Below are positions 27,901 to 34,711 of a stretch of DNA of 35,978 nucleotides, piece after piece (within the stretch, counting starts at the first letter, position 1; each line of letters starts with the position of its first letter). The stretch comes from Pseudomonadales bacterium. Lineage in GTDB: Bacteria > Pseudomonadota > Gammaproteobacteria > Pseudomonadales > Pseudohongiellaceae. Under the pieces are notes generated by a model. The model saw only the letters and a list, made by a program, of their open reading frames with translations, was not told where the DNA came from and did not search any database. Location: assembly GCA_028281635.1 (NCBI GenBank), contig JANQJM010000189.1:1-35978 (forward strand). Direction: 5' to 3'. Both the position numbers and the translations under genes were made by a program.

Positions 27901-29118
27901 GCAGGACACCAGACCTCCCCCCACCGATCCAGTGTGGCGAACGTTTTCATTGGCAAAGAACCTTGCCTGCGTCGTCAGTGCTGTCAGTGCTACCCGCTGG
28001 GACTCATAGGCGGGTGATTCCCGCCTGAGCGTATCGCGGATTTTTCTTAGCGATCCGATGCTAACCGCCGACCCAATTTCGAGAGCACCATCTTCACGCA
28101 AGCCCCAATGGCGTAATTCAGGAACATCGCGCACCGACAATGTATGGCGAAAGAAGCTATGAGTCCGATGCTCTTCATAGGCAGCATCAGTGAAGCCGGC
28201 AGCTAGAATACGACCCTCCCATCGCGTCGCCCCCCCAGCAGCCTGCACTCGTGTTGCCTCGGGTGCTTCACCATAGAGTGCTATCAAGGCGTCAAGCGAA
28301 TTCGGCCGGATGTGAGAAGAAAGTAGTCGTTCACCCTGCAAATGGGGAAGCGAGGCAAAGGCATCACGTTCACCACTCTCTTCATTGGTCTGTGGATCGA
28401 GATCACGTTCAACCAATGCAATCCCATCCACATCTGGATTACAAAATACCTGTTCGAACGCGGTGAGCAGAGAAGCAGGAAAGTTTGCTTGGTCTTCTGC
28501 CTGCCTGCGATAGTCGAGGGCAAGGCTGCGGATCTTGCTTGCCTGTTCCTGGTAGCTGCCCTGGTAATCGTCACAAAGCATCTGGGCTGCCTCGGAGATG
28601 GAGCGATAACCCGTGCAGCGACACAGATTACCGTCGAGTAGTGACTCAACATCCTCACAGGACCGCCCCTTGCCGGAGCACTCGCTGTCTAGAACACTCA
28701 CGATTCCACCAGTACAAAATCCGCATTGCGCCGCGTTTGTCACAACTATCGCTTGCTGGGCCGGTGTCATCCTCGCTTCCGCGATGGTAGTGCACCCTTT
28801 CGGTGTTGTTACCGAGCAATACGCAAGGTCCCCGATGGGCGTAATACAGGAAGCCACTGAATACCGCTCCAGACTCACAATGGGCGTATCGGAGCTGTCA
28901 ACAACTGGCCGAGTCACGATGACCGAGCACGCACCGCATCCACCCTCCCCACAGGCTTTACGCCCGGTACCCCGACGGGCATGGATGAACTCGGAAAGGG
29001 AGTGGGATCTGGAAAGATCTTCAGCATTGATCTTCCACTCTTTGCCATCAATATAAACTGGCAGATTGTCTTCCTGGATTACATTCAGTGCGCTGCGCTT
29101 ACTCGCCTTACCTGCCAT
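24988..29118 (-). CDS. Single-chain xanthine dehydrogenase/aldehyde oxidase-like molybdenum hydroxylase
   Basis: A 1376-residue fusion with the animal XDH layout in one chain, no signal peptide, probably cytoplasmic. The 2Fe-2S domains come first (C56, C61, C64, C91; then C132, C135, C166, C168). A FAD domain follows at about 265-545 (TGSVGGGLVSCHHLSD), then the Mo-pterin domains to the end. Mo-site residues by alignment to remembered bovine XDH: Gln805 (bovine Q767), Arg979 (R912), a Phe in KGNMGF (F1009) and catalytic Glu1329 in KGVGEAN (E1261) are kept. Purine-orienting E802 and R880 appear replaced by Gln867 (GGGFGGKQTR) and Thr946 (SITETAVF), and F914 by Tyr981. It is therefore probably not a plain xanthine dehydrogenase; an aldehyde or other heterocycle oxidase is likelier. 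It is convergent with the P-type ATPase. Start supported by GGAAGGG upstream. Confidence 0.9.
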   Translation of the reverse strand: MAGKASKRSALNVIQEDNLPVYIDGKEWKINAEDLSRSHSLSEFIHARRGTGRKACGEGGCGACSVIVTRPVVDSSDTPIVSLERYSVASCITPIGDLAYCSVTTPKGCTTIAEARMTPAQQAIVVTNAAQCGFCTGGIVSVLDSECSGKGRSCEDVESLLDGNLCRCTGYRSISEAAQMLCDDYQGSYQEQASKIRSLALDYRRQAEDQANFPASLLTAFEQVFCNPDVDGIALVERDLDPQTNEESGERDAFASLPHLQGERLLSSHIRPNSLDALIALYGEAPEATRVQAAGGATRWEGRILAAGFTDAAYEEHRTHSFFRHTLSVRDVPELRHWGLREDGALEIGSAVSIGSLRKIRDTLRRESPAYESQRVALTALTTQARFFANENVRHTGSVGGGLVSCHHLSDMVPVWIALNAEVKLASQSSGERTVPVRELVDSKAGKLSLHVDEVLVALVLRPRAPQEFIAETFKQAIRRTDSMTLVSAAISANRDHDGKLSDVCVALAGLGTPGLRAHRLEAELEGKTFNSELVDAGYLESLLQLAKAEISEINCRQLPSVMTEYQSEVAAAFVRRFLHMSSRQADSYEDSQRFQQPPCRGEQLFSEEVVSGSIVGHAIPHQYIAQHAQSNTQYAVDAQLPENGLWAAIVTAPVASGLLDSIDASGCREVSEFVAIYTADDIPGSNMQGHMVHPLEEEEILCSKEVCYFGQPVAIVVAHTQPAAEQAAARVRVKVSSQQVPILSFDDIRERESYFSFEHHEGNPQQEPRQRQLKRGNPEAVFAQASADQDNYLIHEGRVEAGGQACFYLEPQCAVAYPQGESGMRVLSSTQSPAHVARYVASALGVPEHQVEVVAGFVGGGFGGKQTRSASFAAMAAVAARCAEVPVKLVLTRELDMTLVPGRSPFRADYRLAVERETGRIAALDIDMLANGGAAEDYSPSITETAVFLIDNAYYLEHADIRARCGRSNLPAGFTATRGYGKPQAGALIESILDEVSALLDIDPQLLRQRNLYSYGQSALADSPIDDDVLRACWRSAVDQNYQSWRAECTEFNASHSHVKRGLAAVPSKGNMGFLEAVDINRGAAIVRVHSDGSVRLSHSGVEMGQGINTRMMQVAAQALGVPIDRVLVDTTRTSDLPNTPPTTMVATDMVGASILQACDQLLEVLAEVGYPEQRSFSEAAHQCYIDGRSLQARGFAQEPRLRFDWLQQQGHVSYFYVWGAALSEVEVDAGTGSWRIVRTHITQDCGRSLNPMLDIGQAEGGFAFGLGYSLLEKMIYLDDGSLLTNNVSSYKIPSIDDMPRNWTVEILQETEGPPGRRGLHNSKGVGEANIQLGYSAYFAVKDAIRSIRRDKGLQPNDFKLPFPAMAYDILLACK

Positions 29119-29324
29119 GCGTTTCCCTTCCTATGCCCCTGTTCAGTTAAGCCGGTACAAACGTGCTGGTGTTACCGATAAGTATTAAAGACATTTGACA
29201 CAAATGAAATTAAACCAATCCCAGAGCCATCTTTCGATCGCAATGTTTCCATAGGCCACCATATGGGATACAGCTGCAAAGCAAACACTTGTCAACATAG
29301 CGACCTATAGACTTATACAGAGTA

Positions 29325-29843
29325 ATGAAGAACACATTATTCCAAGTCAGTTTTATCTACTATTGTTACTGTGGTGGTTTGGCATTTACCGAATATACCG
29401 AACTGACACCGGACTACAATGTTCCTCCAGGCGTCATTTCGCTTTCGAAAGTAGACCTGGACTTGGTCAATGGCGGCAATGAAAGAAACCAGTGTGGACG
29501 AGAGAGGATCGGGTCAATATGCCAATTAGATTGGTCCTGGTGACTTTCAATTAGTGCGCATTGATGATTTGAATTTCTATCGAGAGATCGCAGTGGCAAG
29601 CGACTCCGCAGCCTGACTTCCGGAGGGCGACATTCACCATGGGCTTTGTCTTGGCACAGATGGAATTGTGGCCAGCGCAAACGACTTGATCAACACCACA
29701 GTTTTCAGAAAGCCCGGTTTATTGCGCAACAAAACGGCTAGCCCGATGCCTTTTGCTAATCGCAGTTTATGCGTAGCCAGGCTGCGGCTAATTGCTCAAC
29801 TGATATCTCTGATTACACCTTACTATGTATTGCACTCAGATAA
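29325..29843 (+). pseudogene. Decayed paralogue of the cytochrome-domain gene at 17121-18281
   Basis: Fragments in three frames align in order with the intact gene. Frame of 29325 gives FTEYTELTPDYNVPPGVISL, matching FAELTGLEPDFIIPAEFVSV. From 29542 another frame gives FQLVRIDDLNFYREIAVASD, then a stop, then LPEG, matching LQFILLDDYYFYQEGITAGF and LQEG. The same frame continues as ASANDLINTTVFR, LLRNKT and PMPFANRSLCV, matching ASANDLVGNTGFR, SLRNKT and TMPFDNPSLCV. A last shift at about 29784 gives NCSTDISDY, matching KCATDVSNY, ending at TAA 29841-29843. The heme motif CxxCH and most of the N-terminal domain are deleted, and there are at least two frameshifts and internal stops. It has been inactive for some time. 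A short frame at its start (72 codons) has a leader-like N-terminus but is not a credible complete gene. Confidence 0.82.
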
Positions 29844-29873
29844 TTGATCAGCAGCTTTTTCCAAACAAAAAGA

Positions 29874-29902
29874 AAGGGCACACCGGGTGCCGGTGTACCC
29901 TT
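29874..29902 (-). terminator. Terminator downstream of the small membrane-protein genes
   Basis: The stem AAGGGCACACCGG / CCGGTGTACCCTT has one mismatch and a GTG loop. On the minus strand it is followed by TTTCTTTTTGTTT, so it ends transcription of the minus-strand genes at 29954-30294. The plus-strand side has no T-run. A second hairpin, GCTCTG / CAGAGC, lies just upstream on the minus strand (about 29905-29923). Confidence 0.82.
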
Positions 29903-29953
29903 ACTGCTCTGTTTAAACCAGAGCTCCCTGCAATCGTTGCAACTAATGAGGTG

Positions 29954-30046
29954 CTAAGCGAGTACGGTGGCCAACACTAGCCAGCAAGCCAGGCCAGTCA
30001 CTACAGGTACCGCCATCAGATAGACCATGTTTTTTACATTAACCAT
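29954..30046 (-). CDS. 30-residue single-span membrane protein, unknown
   Basis: A very short gene on the minus strand. I choose the ATG at 30044-30046 because AAAGGGG ends 9 nt before it; two further in-frame ATGs (30050-30055) are too close to that ribosome-binding site. The product has a short polar N-terminus with a single charged residue (Lys6), then one hydrophobic helix of about 22 residues (YLMAVPVVTGLACWLVLATVLA) running to the end. It is not one of the small membrane proteins I know. It lies about 110 bp after the 45-residue gene and 50 bp before a strong minus-strand terminator, which supports it being a real transcribed gene. It could be a small subunit of a membrane complex, a regulator of the nearby kinase, or a hydrophobic toxin. 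Confidence 0.55.
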   Translation of the reverse strand: MVNVKNMVYLMAVPVVTGLACWLVLATVLA

Positions 30047-30109
30047 AATCATCATCCCCTTTGCGATTAGGTTACTAGTCTACCGCCTGCCCTTCAAGAA
30101 TTGCGCCGA

Positions 30110-30143
30110 TGCGTCACTATGACGCACCCGGTAACAATTGTTA
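30110..30143. promoter_or_regulatory. Two perfect palindromes between the small membrane genes
   Basis: TGCGTCA-CTA-TGACGCA (30110-30126) is a perfect 7-bp inverted repeat and TAACAATTGTTA (30132-30143) is a perfect 12-bp palindrome. Both fall in the gap between the 45- and 30-residue genes, upstream of a weak possible minus-strand promoter (TTGAAG, complement of 30092-30097, then TAACCT 17 bp on). They could be operators or an RNA hairpin. Confidence 0.4.
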
Positions 30144-30156
30144 TGTCAGTTTCAGC

Positions 30157-30294
30157 CTAGGGTATCTGATAGATGAAGTTTCCGACAAAATAGCCAAATG
30201 TCATGATGGCGATATAGCCACCGATAGCCATTGCCGCGATTGGAAATAACTTTTCCCGCTCTTCCAAGTTTTCACCGATAGTGTGATCAGTCAT
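30157..30294 (-). CDS. 45-residue single-span membrane protein, unknown
   Basis: A minus-strand gene with a good ribosome-binding site (GGAGG, 8 nt before the ATG at 30292-30294). The first 17 residues are polar and charged (ENLEEREK), then one hydrophobic helix of about 24 residues with small and aromatic residues (IAAMAIGGYIAIMTFGYFVG), ending NFIYQIP. N-in or N-out orientation is unclear. I do not recognise the family. It follows the hybrid kinase gene by 111 bp on the same strand and precedes the 30-residue gene, so the two may form an accessory pair. Size and topology are like small subunits of respiratory oxidases or small regulators of membrane proteins, but there is no direct evidence for either. 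Confidence 0.6.
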   Translation of the reverse strand: MTDHTIGENLEEREKLFPIAAMAIGGYIAIMTFGYFVGNFIYQIP

Positions 30295-30405
30295 AGCTCA
30301 GACCTCCAGTCTGCTGTGGAACGATGAGCACAGCATAACCAGTGGCCATTTGGGCTTATTGATTCAAATCAGTAAATTGGCGCTTTAGGAGTGAGTGATT
30401 GAGCC

Positions 30406-32172
30406 CTAGCCATAGGGCTGGGGGCGCACGGCCTGAGTAAGCACTTCCCGCAGCTCCGCATGCCGGAATGGCTTGGTGAGAAAGCCATTCATGCCCATTT
30501 TTTCCATTTCTTCTTTCTTTTCGGTGATCACATTGGCGGTTACCGCGATTACCGGAGTTTTTGCCCGTCGGCCGTCCATGGCGCGGATGCGCTTCATCGC
30601 TGAAACACCGTCCATTACCGGCATCTGTAAATCCATAAAGACGGCGCTGACTTCATGGTTTGGCATGTACTCCAGCACCTCCCGCCCGTTAGACATGGTG
30701 ATCACATCGTGACCATCTTCCTCCAGCATGCGGCAAAGAATCATGCGGTTTACTGCGTTATCGTCTGCCACCACGATGGACAGACCAGGCAAACGAAGCT
30801 GATTTCCTTCGTCTCTACGTTTTAGTGGTGCCGGGCAAGCTTCCAGTGGCAGAAAGACGGTGAAGACCGATCCTCTTCCCGGCACAGAATCCACCACAAT
30901 CTTGCCCTTCATAGCTGAAACCAATCGCTTCACGATGGTGAGTCCAAGCCCCGATCCACCGAACTTCCGTTGGGTTGCCACGCTGGCTTGCACATAGGGT
31001 TCAAACAGGCTGGCCTGGGCATCGCTGGCGATACCAATGCCGCTGTCTGTGATCTTCAGGCGGATACGCTCCAATGCCGTATCCATGACAATTTCAATTT
31101 CACCTGAATTAGTGAATTTCACTGCATTACCCACCAGATTCAGAATGATCTGTCGCAGACGGGTCGGATCACCAATCACCCAGGGCGGAATATCGTCTTC
31201 CACTACCACCGAGAAATTGATTCCCTTCTCCCTTGACTGAAAACCGAGGGGGGCAACGGTGGTTGAAAGCAATTCACGTAAGTCCACGGGAATCTTTTCC
31301 AGCTCGATACTGTCGGAGTCGAGGCGAGACAGATCCAGCACATTGTTTACCAGTTCCAACAGAGTCTCACTGCTGCGCAGGACAACGTTGACCAGTTCCT
31401 GTTTTTTCTCGGAAAGGCCGCCATCACGTTGCAGCAGTTGGGAAGCGCCAATGACACCATTGAGTGGGGTACGTAGTTCATGGCTCATTGCCGCCAGGAA
31501 TGTAGCCTTGGCATGTTCAGAACTACGCGCTTCCTCTTCCGCTAAGGTGCGTTCATGCACTTCCTTTTCAAGTTGACCAACAGCGGTACTGAGTCGGTTT
31601 TCCGCTTTCTGCTGACCACTGCGAAAAACGAAAATCGCTGCAGTCAACATCACCAGCACCAGAGTTGCTTCGAAAGCCAGAGTGATTGGTTGCACGCCGA
31701 GTGAATCAGGACCGTACTCAAATTCGTAGCCGGTATACTGCAGCCAGGCGAATGCCCACAGGGTTATGGCGCAGATCACGGCCCAGATTAGGCCAGCAAG
31801 TCTGCCACCGACCAAGGTGGCGATTGCAGGCAGACACAGCAGCCATGCCCAGGTATTGCCACCAACACCCACCGTGGTCATTGCCATTACCATGACCAAC
31901 CAGTAAGAAAAAATCGCCAGATTAGCTGCAAACTGTGGTTGGCCGGCGTAAGCCTGAATATAGAGGCTGACGATGAGCATGCCGGTGGCAACCGCGATGT
32001 ACACATTATCTCGCTCGCCACCGGTGTACAGATTGGAAACAATCAACAAGACAGCGACTGGAATAACGCAAAAGATTGTGACGGAGAGTGTTCTGCGTTC
32101 ACGCAGACTGATTAAACTGGCGGTATTGGGATCCAGGCCGCCGTTCCAGAGAAAGCGAAGGTGATTGATCAT
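30406..32172 (-). CDS. Membrane hybrid sensor histidine kinase with receiver domain
   Basis: A 588-residue inner-membrane hybrid kinase. Residues about 28-185 hold roughly six transmembrane helices with little periplasmic sequence, so the signal may be sensed within the membrane. A short coiled coil (about 190-220) leads to the HisKA domain with MSHELRTPLNG (phospho-acceptor His231). The ATPase domain has the N box (NLVGNAVKF), DSGIGIA and GGSGLGLTIV. The C-terminal receiver domain has VVADDN, phospho-acceptor Asp514 in VFMDLQMPVMDG and Lys567 in TKPF. No separate response regulator or Hpt gene is nearby, so its phosphorelay partner is elsewhere. It follows ferrochelatase by about 110 bp on the same strand and precedes two tiny membrane genes. 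The ribosome-binding site is weak. Confidence 0.93.
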   Translation of the reverse strand: MINHLRFLWNGGLDPNTASLISLRERRTLSVTIFCVIPVAVLLIVSNLYTGGERDNVYIAVATGMLIVSLYIQAYAGQPQFAANLAIFSYWLVMVMAMTTVGVGGNTWAWLLCLPAIATLVGGRLAGLIWAVICAITLWAFAWLQYTGYEFEYGPDSLGVQPITLAFEATLVLVMLTAAIFVFRSGQQKAENRLSTAVGQLEKEVHERTLAEEEARSSEHAKATFLAAMSHELRTPLNGVIGASQLLQRDGGLSEKKQELVNVVLRSSETLLELVNNVLDLSRLDSDSIELEKIPVDLRELLSTTVAPLGFQSREKGINFSVVVEDDIPPWVIGDPTRLRQIILNLVGNAVKFTNSGEIEIVMDTALERIRLKITDSGIGIASDAQASLFEPYVQASVATQRKFGGSGLGLTIVKRLVSAMKGKIVVDSVPGRGSVFTVFLPLEACPAPLKRRDEGNQLRLPGLSIVVADDNAVNRMILCRMLEEDGHDVITMSNGREVLEYMPNHEVSAVFMDLQMPVMDGVSAMKRIRAMDGRRAKTPVIAVTANVITEKKEEMEKMGMNGFLTKPFRHAELREVLTQAVRPQPYG

Positions 32173-32283
32173 CTTGTTATAAGTTCAGGGTACTGCGAAC
32201 GTGTGGTCGAAGTGTTCTTTTATACCGATGATTGCAATTTGCTACCTTATCACATTCCAAGTAGCAGTAATCTCCGAATTTTC

Positions 32284-33351
32284 CTACAGCTCAGGGTTTC
32301 CGGTGGCTGGCGGCGATTTGGAGTCAGCGCTCAGGTGGCTGGCGGCAATCTCATACACGGCGTTGAACCAGGCAGGATTGTCATTGAGATTGGGGATGAG
32401 CTGAAACTGCTCTCCCCCAGCCTGATCAAATTCCTCACGGTACTCGATACCGATCTCGAAGATGGTTTCCAGACAATCAGAAATAAATGAAGGGGTCACA
32501 ACTGCAAGTCGCTTAGCACCGTCTTGCACCAGCTTCAAAATATGCTCTTCCAGATAGGGCTGAATCCAGGGGAGTGGACCGAAACGAGATTGAAACGCCA
32601 TAGACCAGAAGCCGTCGCCCCATTCCAGGGCTTGGGTAATACTGCGGGTGGTTTGCCAGCATTGCATGCGATAGCACAGACGATTATCAGCATTGACCTG
32701 CTCACAACAACTGCCAAATTCACACACATTCGCCGCATCGGCTTTCTTGATGGTTTTTTCCGGCACACCGTGATAACTGAAAATCACGTGATCTACGTCA
32801 GACACATTGAGTCTTTCGCTAATCAATTGCTTCCAGGCATCAATAAAGGCAGGCTCCTGAAACAAATCATCAACGAAGCGCAGGTCAGGTGCCTGCTGCC
32901 ATTTCTTGGCCGCCTGTTTAACAGTGTGAAATACTGAGGCGGTGGTTGCTGTGGAATATTGTGGAAACATGGGAAGCAGCAACACTTCGTTCACGCCCAG
33001 GCGCTCAAACTCCGCCATACTTTCAGCCACGAAAGGCTGACTATAGGCCATGCCATTAAGGACGATGACCTTTTCCCCTGACGCATCGAATTGTTGCTGT
33101 ACGCTGGCTTGCATACGGTCGGCATAGACCTTCAATGGAGATCCCTCATCCATCCAGATTTGCGCATAGTCCTTGGCAATACGCGGGGCACGAAACGGCA
33201 AGATGATTAAGTTACGTAGTAACCAACGTCCGATCGGGTTGAAATCGAAAACAAAAGGATCCGCGAAGAACTTACGATAGAAGGCTCGCAGTCCTGCAGG
33301 TGTGGGTTCAGCGGGCGTTCCTAAATTTAACAGTAGTACAGCTTTGGTCAT
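32284..33351 (-). CDS. hemH: Ferrochelatase
   Basis: A 355-residue ferrochelatase that inserts ferrous iron into protoporphyrin IX, the last step of heme synthesis. N-terminal AVLLLNLGTPAEPTP, the catalytic SYHGVPE (His194) and SDCLETIFEIGIE (Glu295) are all present, and length matches bacterial enzymes. A cluster of cysteines (C210, C215, C216, C226, C231) follows the SYHG motif; some bacterial ferrochelatases bind a 2Fe-2S cluster through internal cysteines, but whether these do is not clear from sequence. The C-terminus is a polar tail. It is divergent from the AlaX gene with about 195 bp between the starts. Heme supply fits the cytochrome proteins in the window, though that need is general. 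Confidence 0.96.
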   Translation of the reverse strand: MTKAVLLLNLGTPAEPTPAGLRAFYRKFFADPFVFDFNPIGRWLLRNLIILPFRAPRIAKDYAQIWMDEGSPLKVYADRMQASVQQQFDASGEKVIVLNGMAYSQPFVAESMAEFERLGVNEVLLLPMFPQYSTATTASVFHTVKQAAKKWQQAPDLRFVDDLFQEPAFIDAWKQLISERLNVSDVDHVIFSYHGVPEKTIKKADAANVCEFGSCCEQVNADNRLCYRMQCWQTTRSITQALEWGDGFWSMAFQSRFGPLPWIQPYLEEHILKLVQDGAKRLAVVTPSFISDCLETIFEIGIEYREEFDQAGGEQFQLIPNLNDNPAWFNAVYEIAASHLSADSKSPPATGNPEL

Positions 33352-33503
33352 GGTGACAGTCTAGTTTTATTGATCCGCGAAGCAGTAAAAACGATTACGC
33401 TCTGCATACGTTCACCGCAGCAATCCCCGATCAGTCTGAATGAATCCAGCTTGTGCGCTTTGGGACGGCAAGTGTAAGTTAAGCGCGGCGGAAAAACAGC
33501 CTT

Positions 33504-33509
33504 TATACT
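33504..33509 (+). promoter_or_regulatory. Possible -10 element for the AlaX gene
   Basis: TATACT (5/6 to consensus) lies 38 bp before the ATG at 33547. No good -35 hexamer is visible at the usual spacing, so only the -10 is proposed. Confidence 0.3.
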
Positions 33510-33546
33510 GAGCCCTCCAAACCCAATGCTCCGGGAGGAGGAAGTG

Positions 33547-34257
33547 ATGACCATTGAGTTATTCCGTGAAGACAGCTACTTAAAGCAGTGTCACGCGACA
33601 GTGCAGATAGCAGAGGATCAACTCGTTATTCTCGACCAAACTGTGTTCTACCCCATGGGCGGCGGCCAACCTGGAGACTCCGGCACACTGATACTTGAAG
33701 ATGGCAGCGAATTACGCATAGTCGACACTCGAAAAGATGCTGATGAACGGGGAATCGCGCATGTGTTGGAAGAAGGCAGTGCCCTTCCTGCAGCAGGATC
33801 CGCAGTAACTGCGGTCATCGACTGGGATCGACGCTATCGGCATATGCGCATGCACAGTTGCCTGCATCTACTCTGCTCATTGATTGATGGTGGTGTCACT
33901 GGAGGTGCGATCTCAGAAACGAAAAGTCGCCTCGATTTCGACCTGCAAGACACCACACTGGACAAACAATTTCTTACCAACGAACTCAATCGCCTGGTAG
34001 CCGAAGATCATCCGTTATGGGCTCGCTGGGTTACCGAAGCGGAGATGGAGAGTCAACAGGAGCTGGTTCGCACCATGTCGGTTAAACCGCCAGCTGGGGA
34101 AGGCCGAGTAAGGCTAATGGAAGTAGCAGGTGTAGACCTGCAAGCCTGCGGCGGGACCCACGTTAGCCGCACATCAGAAATAGGCGCCGTGCAGATCGGC
34201 AAGATCGAGAACAAAGGCAGGCACAATCGTCGGGTAAACGTCCTGCTGCAGGAGTAA
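33547..34257 (+). CDS. Alanyl-tRNA editing hydrolase, AlaX type
   Basis: A free-standing editing domain related to the C-terminal half of alanyl-tRNA synthetase. It deacylates mischarged Ser- or Gly-tRNA(Ala). I start at the ATG at 33547, as AGGAGG (33536-33541) lies 5 nt upstream; a longer frame beginning at 33526 would include that ribosome-binding site. The 236 residues show the glycine-rich beta-barrel motif FYPMGGGQPGDSG (residues 34-46) and the zinc ligands His103, His107 (HSCLH), Cys201 and His205 (CGGTH). The presence of the N-terminal barrel makes it an AlaX-M-like form. Divergent from hemH. No terminator is obvious downstream. Confidence 0.93.
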   Translation: MTIELFREDSYLKQCHATVQIAEDQLVILDQTVFYPMGGGQPGDSGTLILEDGSELRIVDTRKDADERGIAHVLEEGSALPAAGSAVTAVIDWDRRYRHMRMHSCLHLLCSLIDGGVTGGAISETKSRLDFDLQDTTLDKQFLTNELNRLVAEDHPLWARWVTEAEMESQQELVRTMSVKPPAGEGRVRLMEVAGVDLQACGGTHVSRTSEIGAVQIGKIENKGRHNRRVNVLLQE

Positions 34258-34711
34258 CGATAACTCATCCTGCGTTTCCTGTGCTGCTTCTGGGCATGAC
34301 TTCACTGTCCTTTTTACCCGTGGCTACTGCATTCTCTCTGAGCCCAAACTTCCCCACAAAGCAATTGCTGCTTTAGTGGCCCCAAAATGAGTCATAAAGC
34401 CTCTGCAGATCAATAATCTTAAAAGTGTTACCGAAAGTGTTACCGTCAAAAAGCTGGTTTTGCACAAAAATCAAGCATTGCAGAAGATAGTAACTATGTT
34501 CGGCAAGCCCCATAGAAACTGGAGTTGAGGAAATTAGGTACTGCAAACTGAAAGAATCAGGGAATTCAGGAAAAAAACCGAATTTGAGTAGGTTGGTAAC
34601 AAAAAATTGAAAAAATGGCTGCATTCCAATGGAAAATGCGTACACTAACTCAGGTTAAATTGCTTGAACCCCTTAATTCACCCTGCTTAAAAGATATAGA
34701 GGGAGCCACAC
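34258..34711. other. 454-bp gene-free stretch with a tandem 12-bp repeat
   Basis: Between AlaX and the redoxin fusion I find no credible gene; short frames on both strands lack ribosome-binding sites and family motifs. At 34422-34445 AAAGTGTTACCG is repeated twice in tandem. The region is more AT-rich than its neighbours. It might be the relic of an inserted element or a regulatory region; the sequence does not decide. Confidence 0.45.
34700..34705 (+). promoter_or_regulatory. Ribosome-binding site fixing a GTG start
   Basis: AGGGAG lies 6 nt before the GTG at 34712. It supports GTG as start, since the signal peptide begins immediately with KKSLQIVLS. Confidence 0.7.

Noticed and set aside
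27235..28017. 260-codon plus-strand frame inside the single-chain Mo hydroxylase gene
   Set aside because: Antisense shadow of the conserved FAD/Mo region; no recognisable domain.
30402..30419. AGCCCTA / TAGGGCT hairpin at the end of the kinase gene as a terminator
   Set aside because: No T-run follows on the minus strand and the hairpin includes the stop codon; read-through into the small membrane genes seems likely.
34373..34645. 90-codon minus-strand frame between AlaX and the redoxin fusion
   Set aside because: Phe/Leu-rich from AT-rich DNA, no ribosome-binding site, and it spans the tandem repeat.
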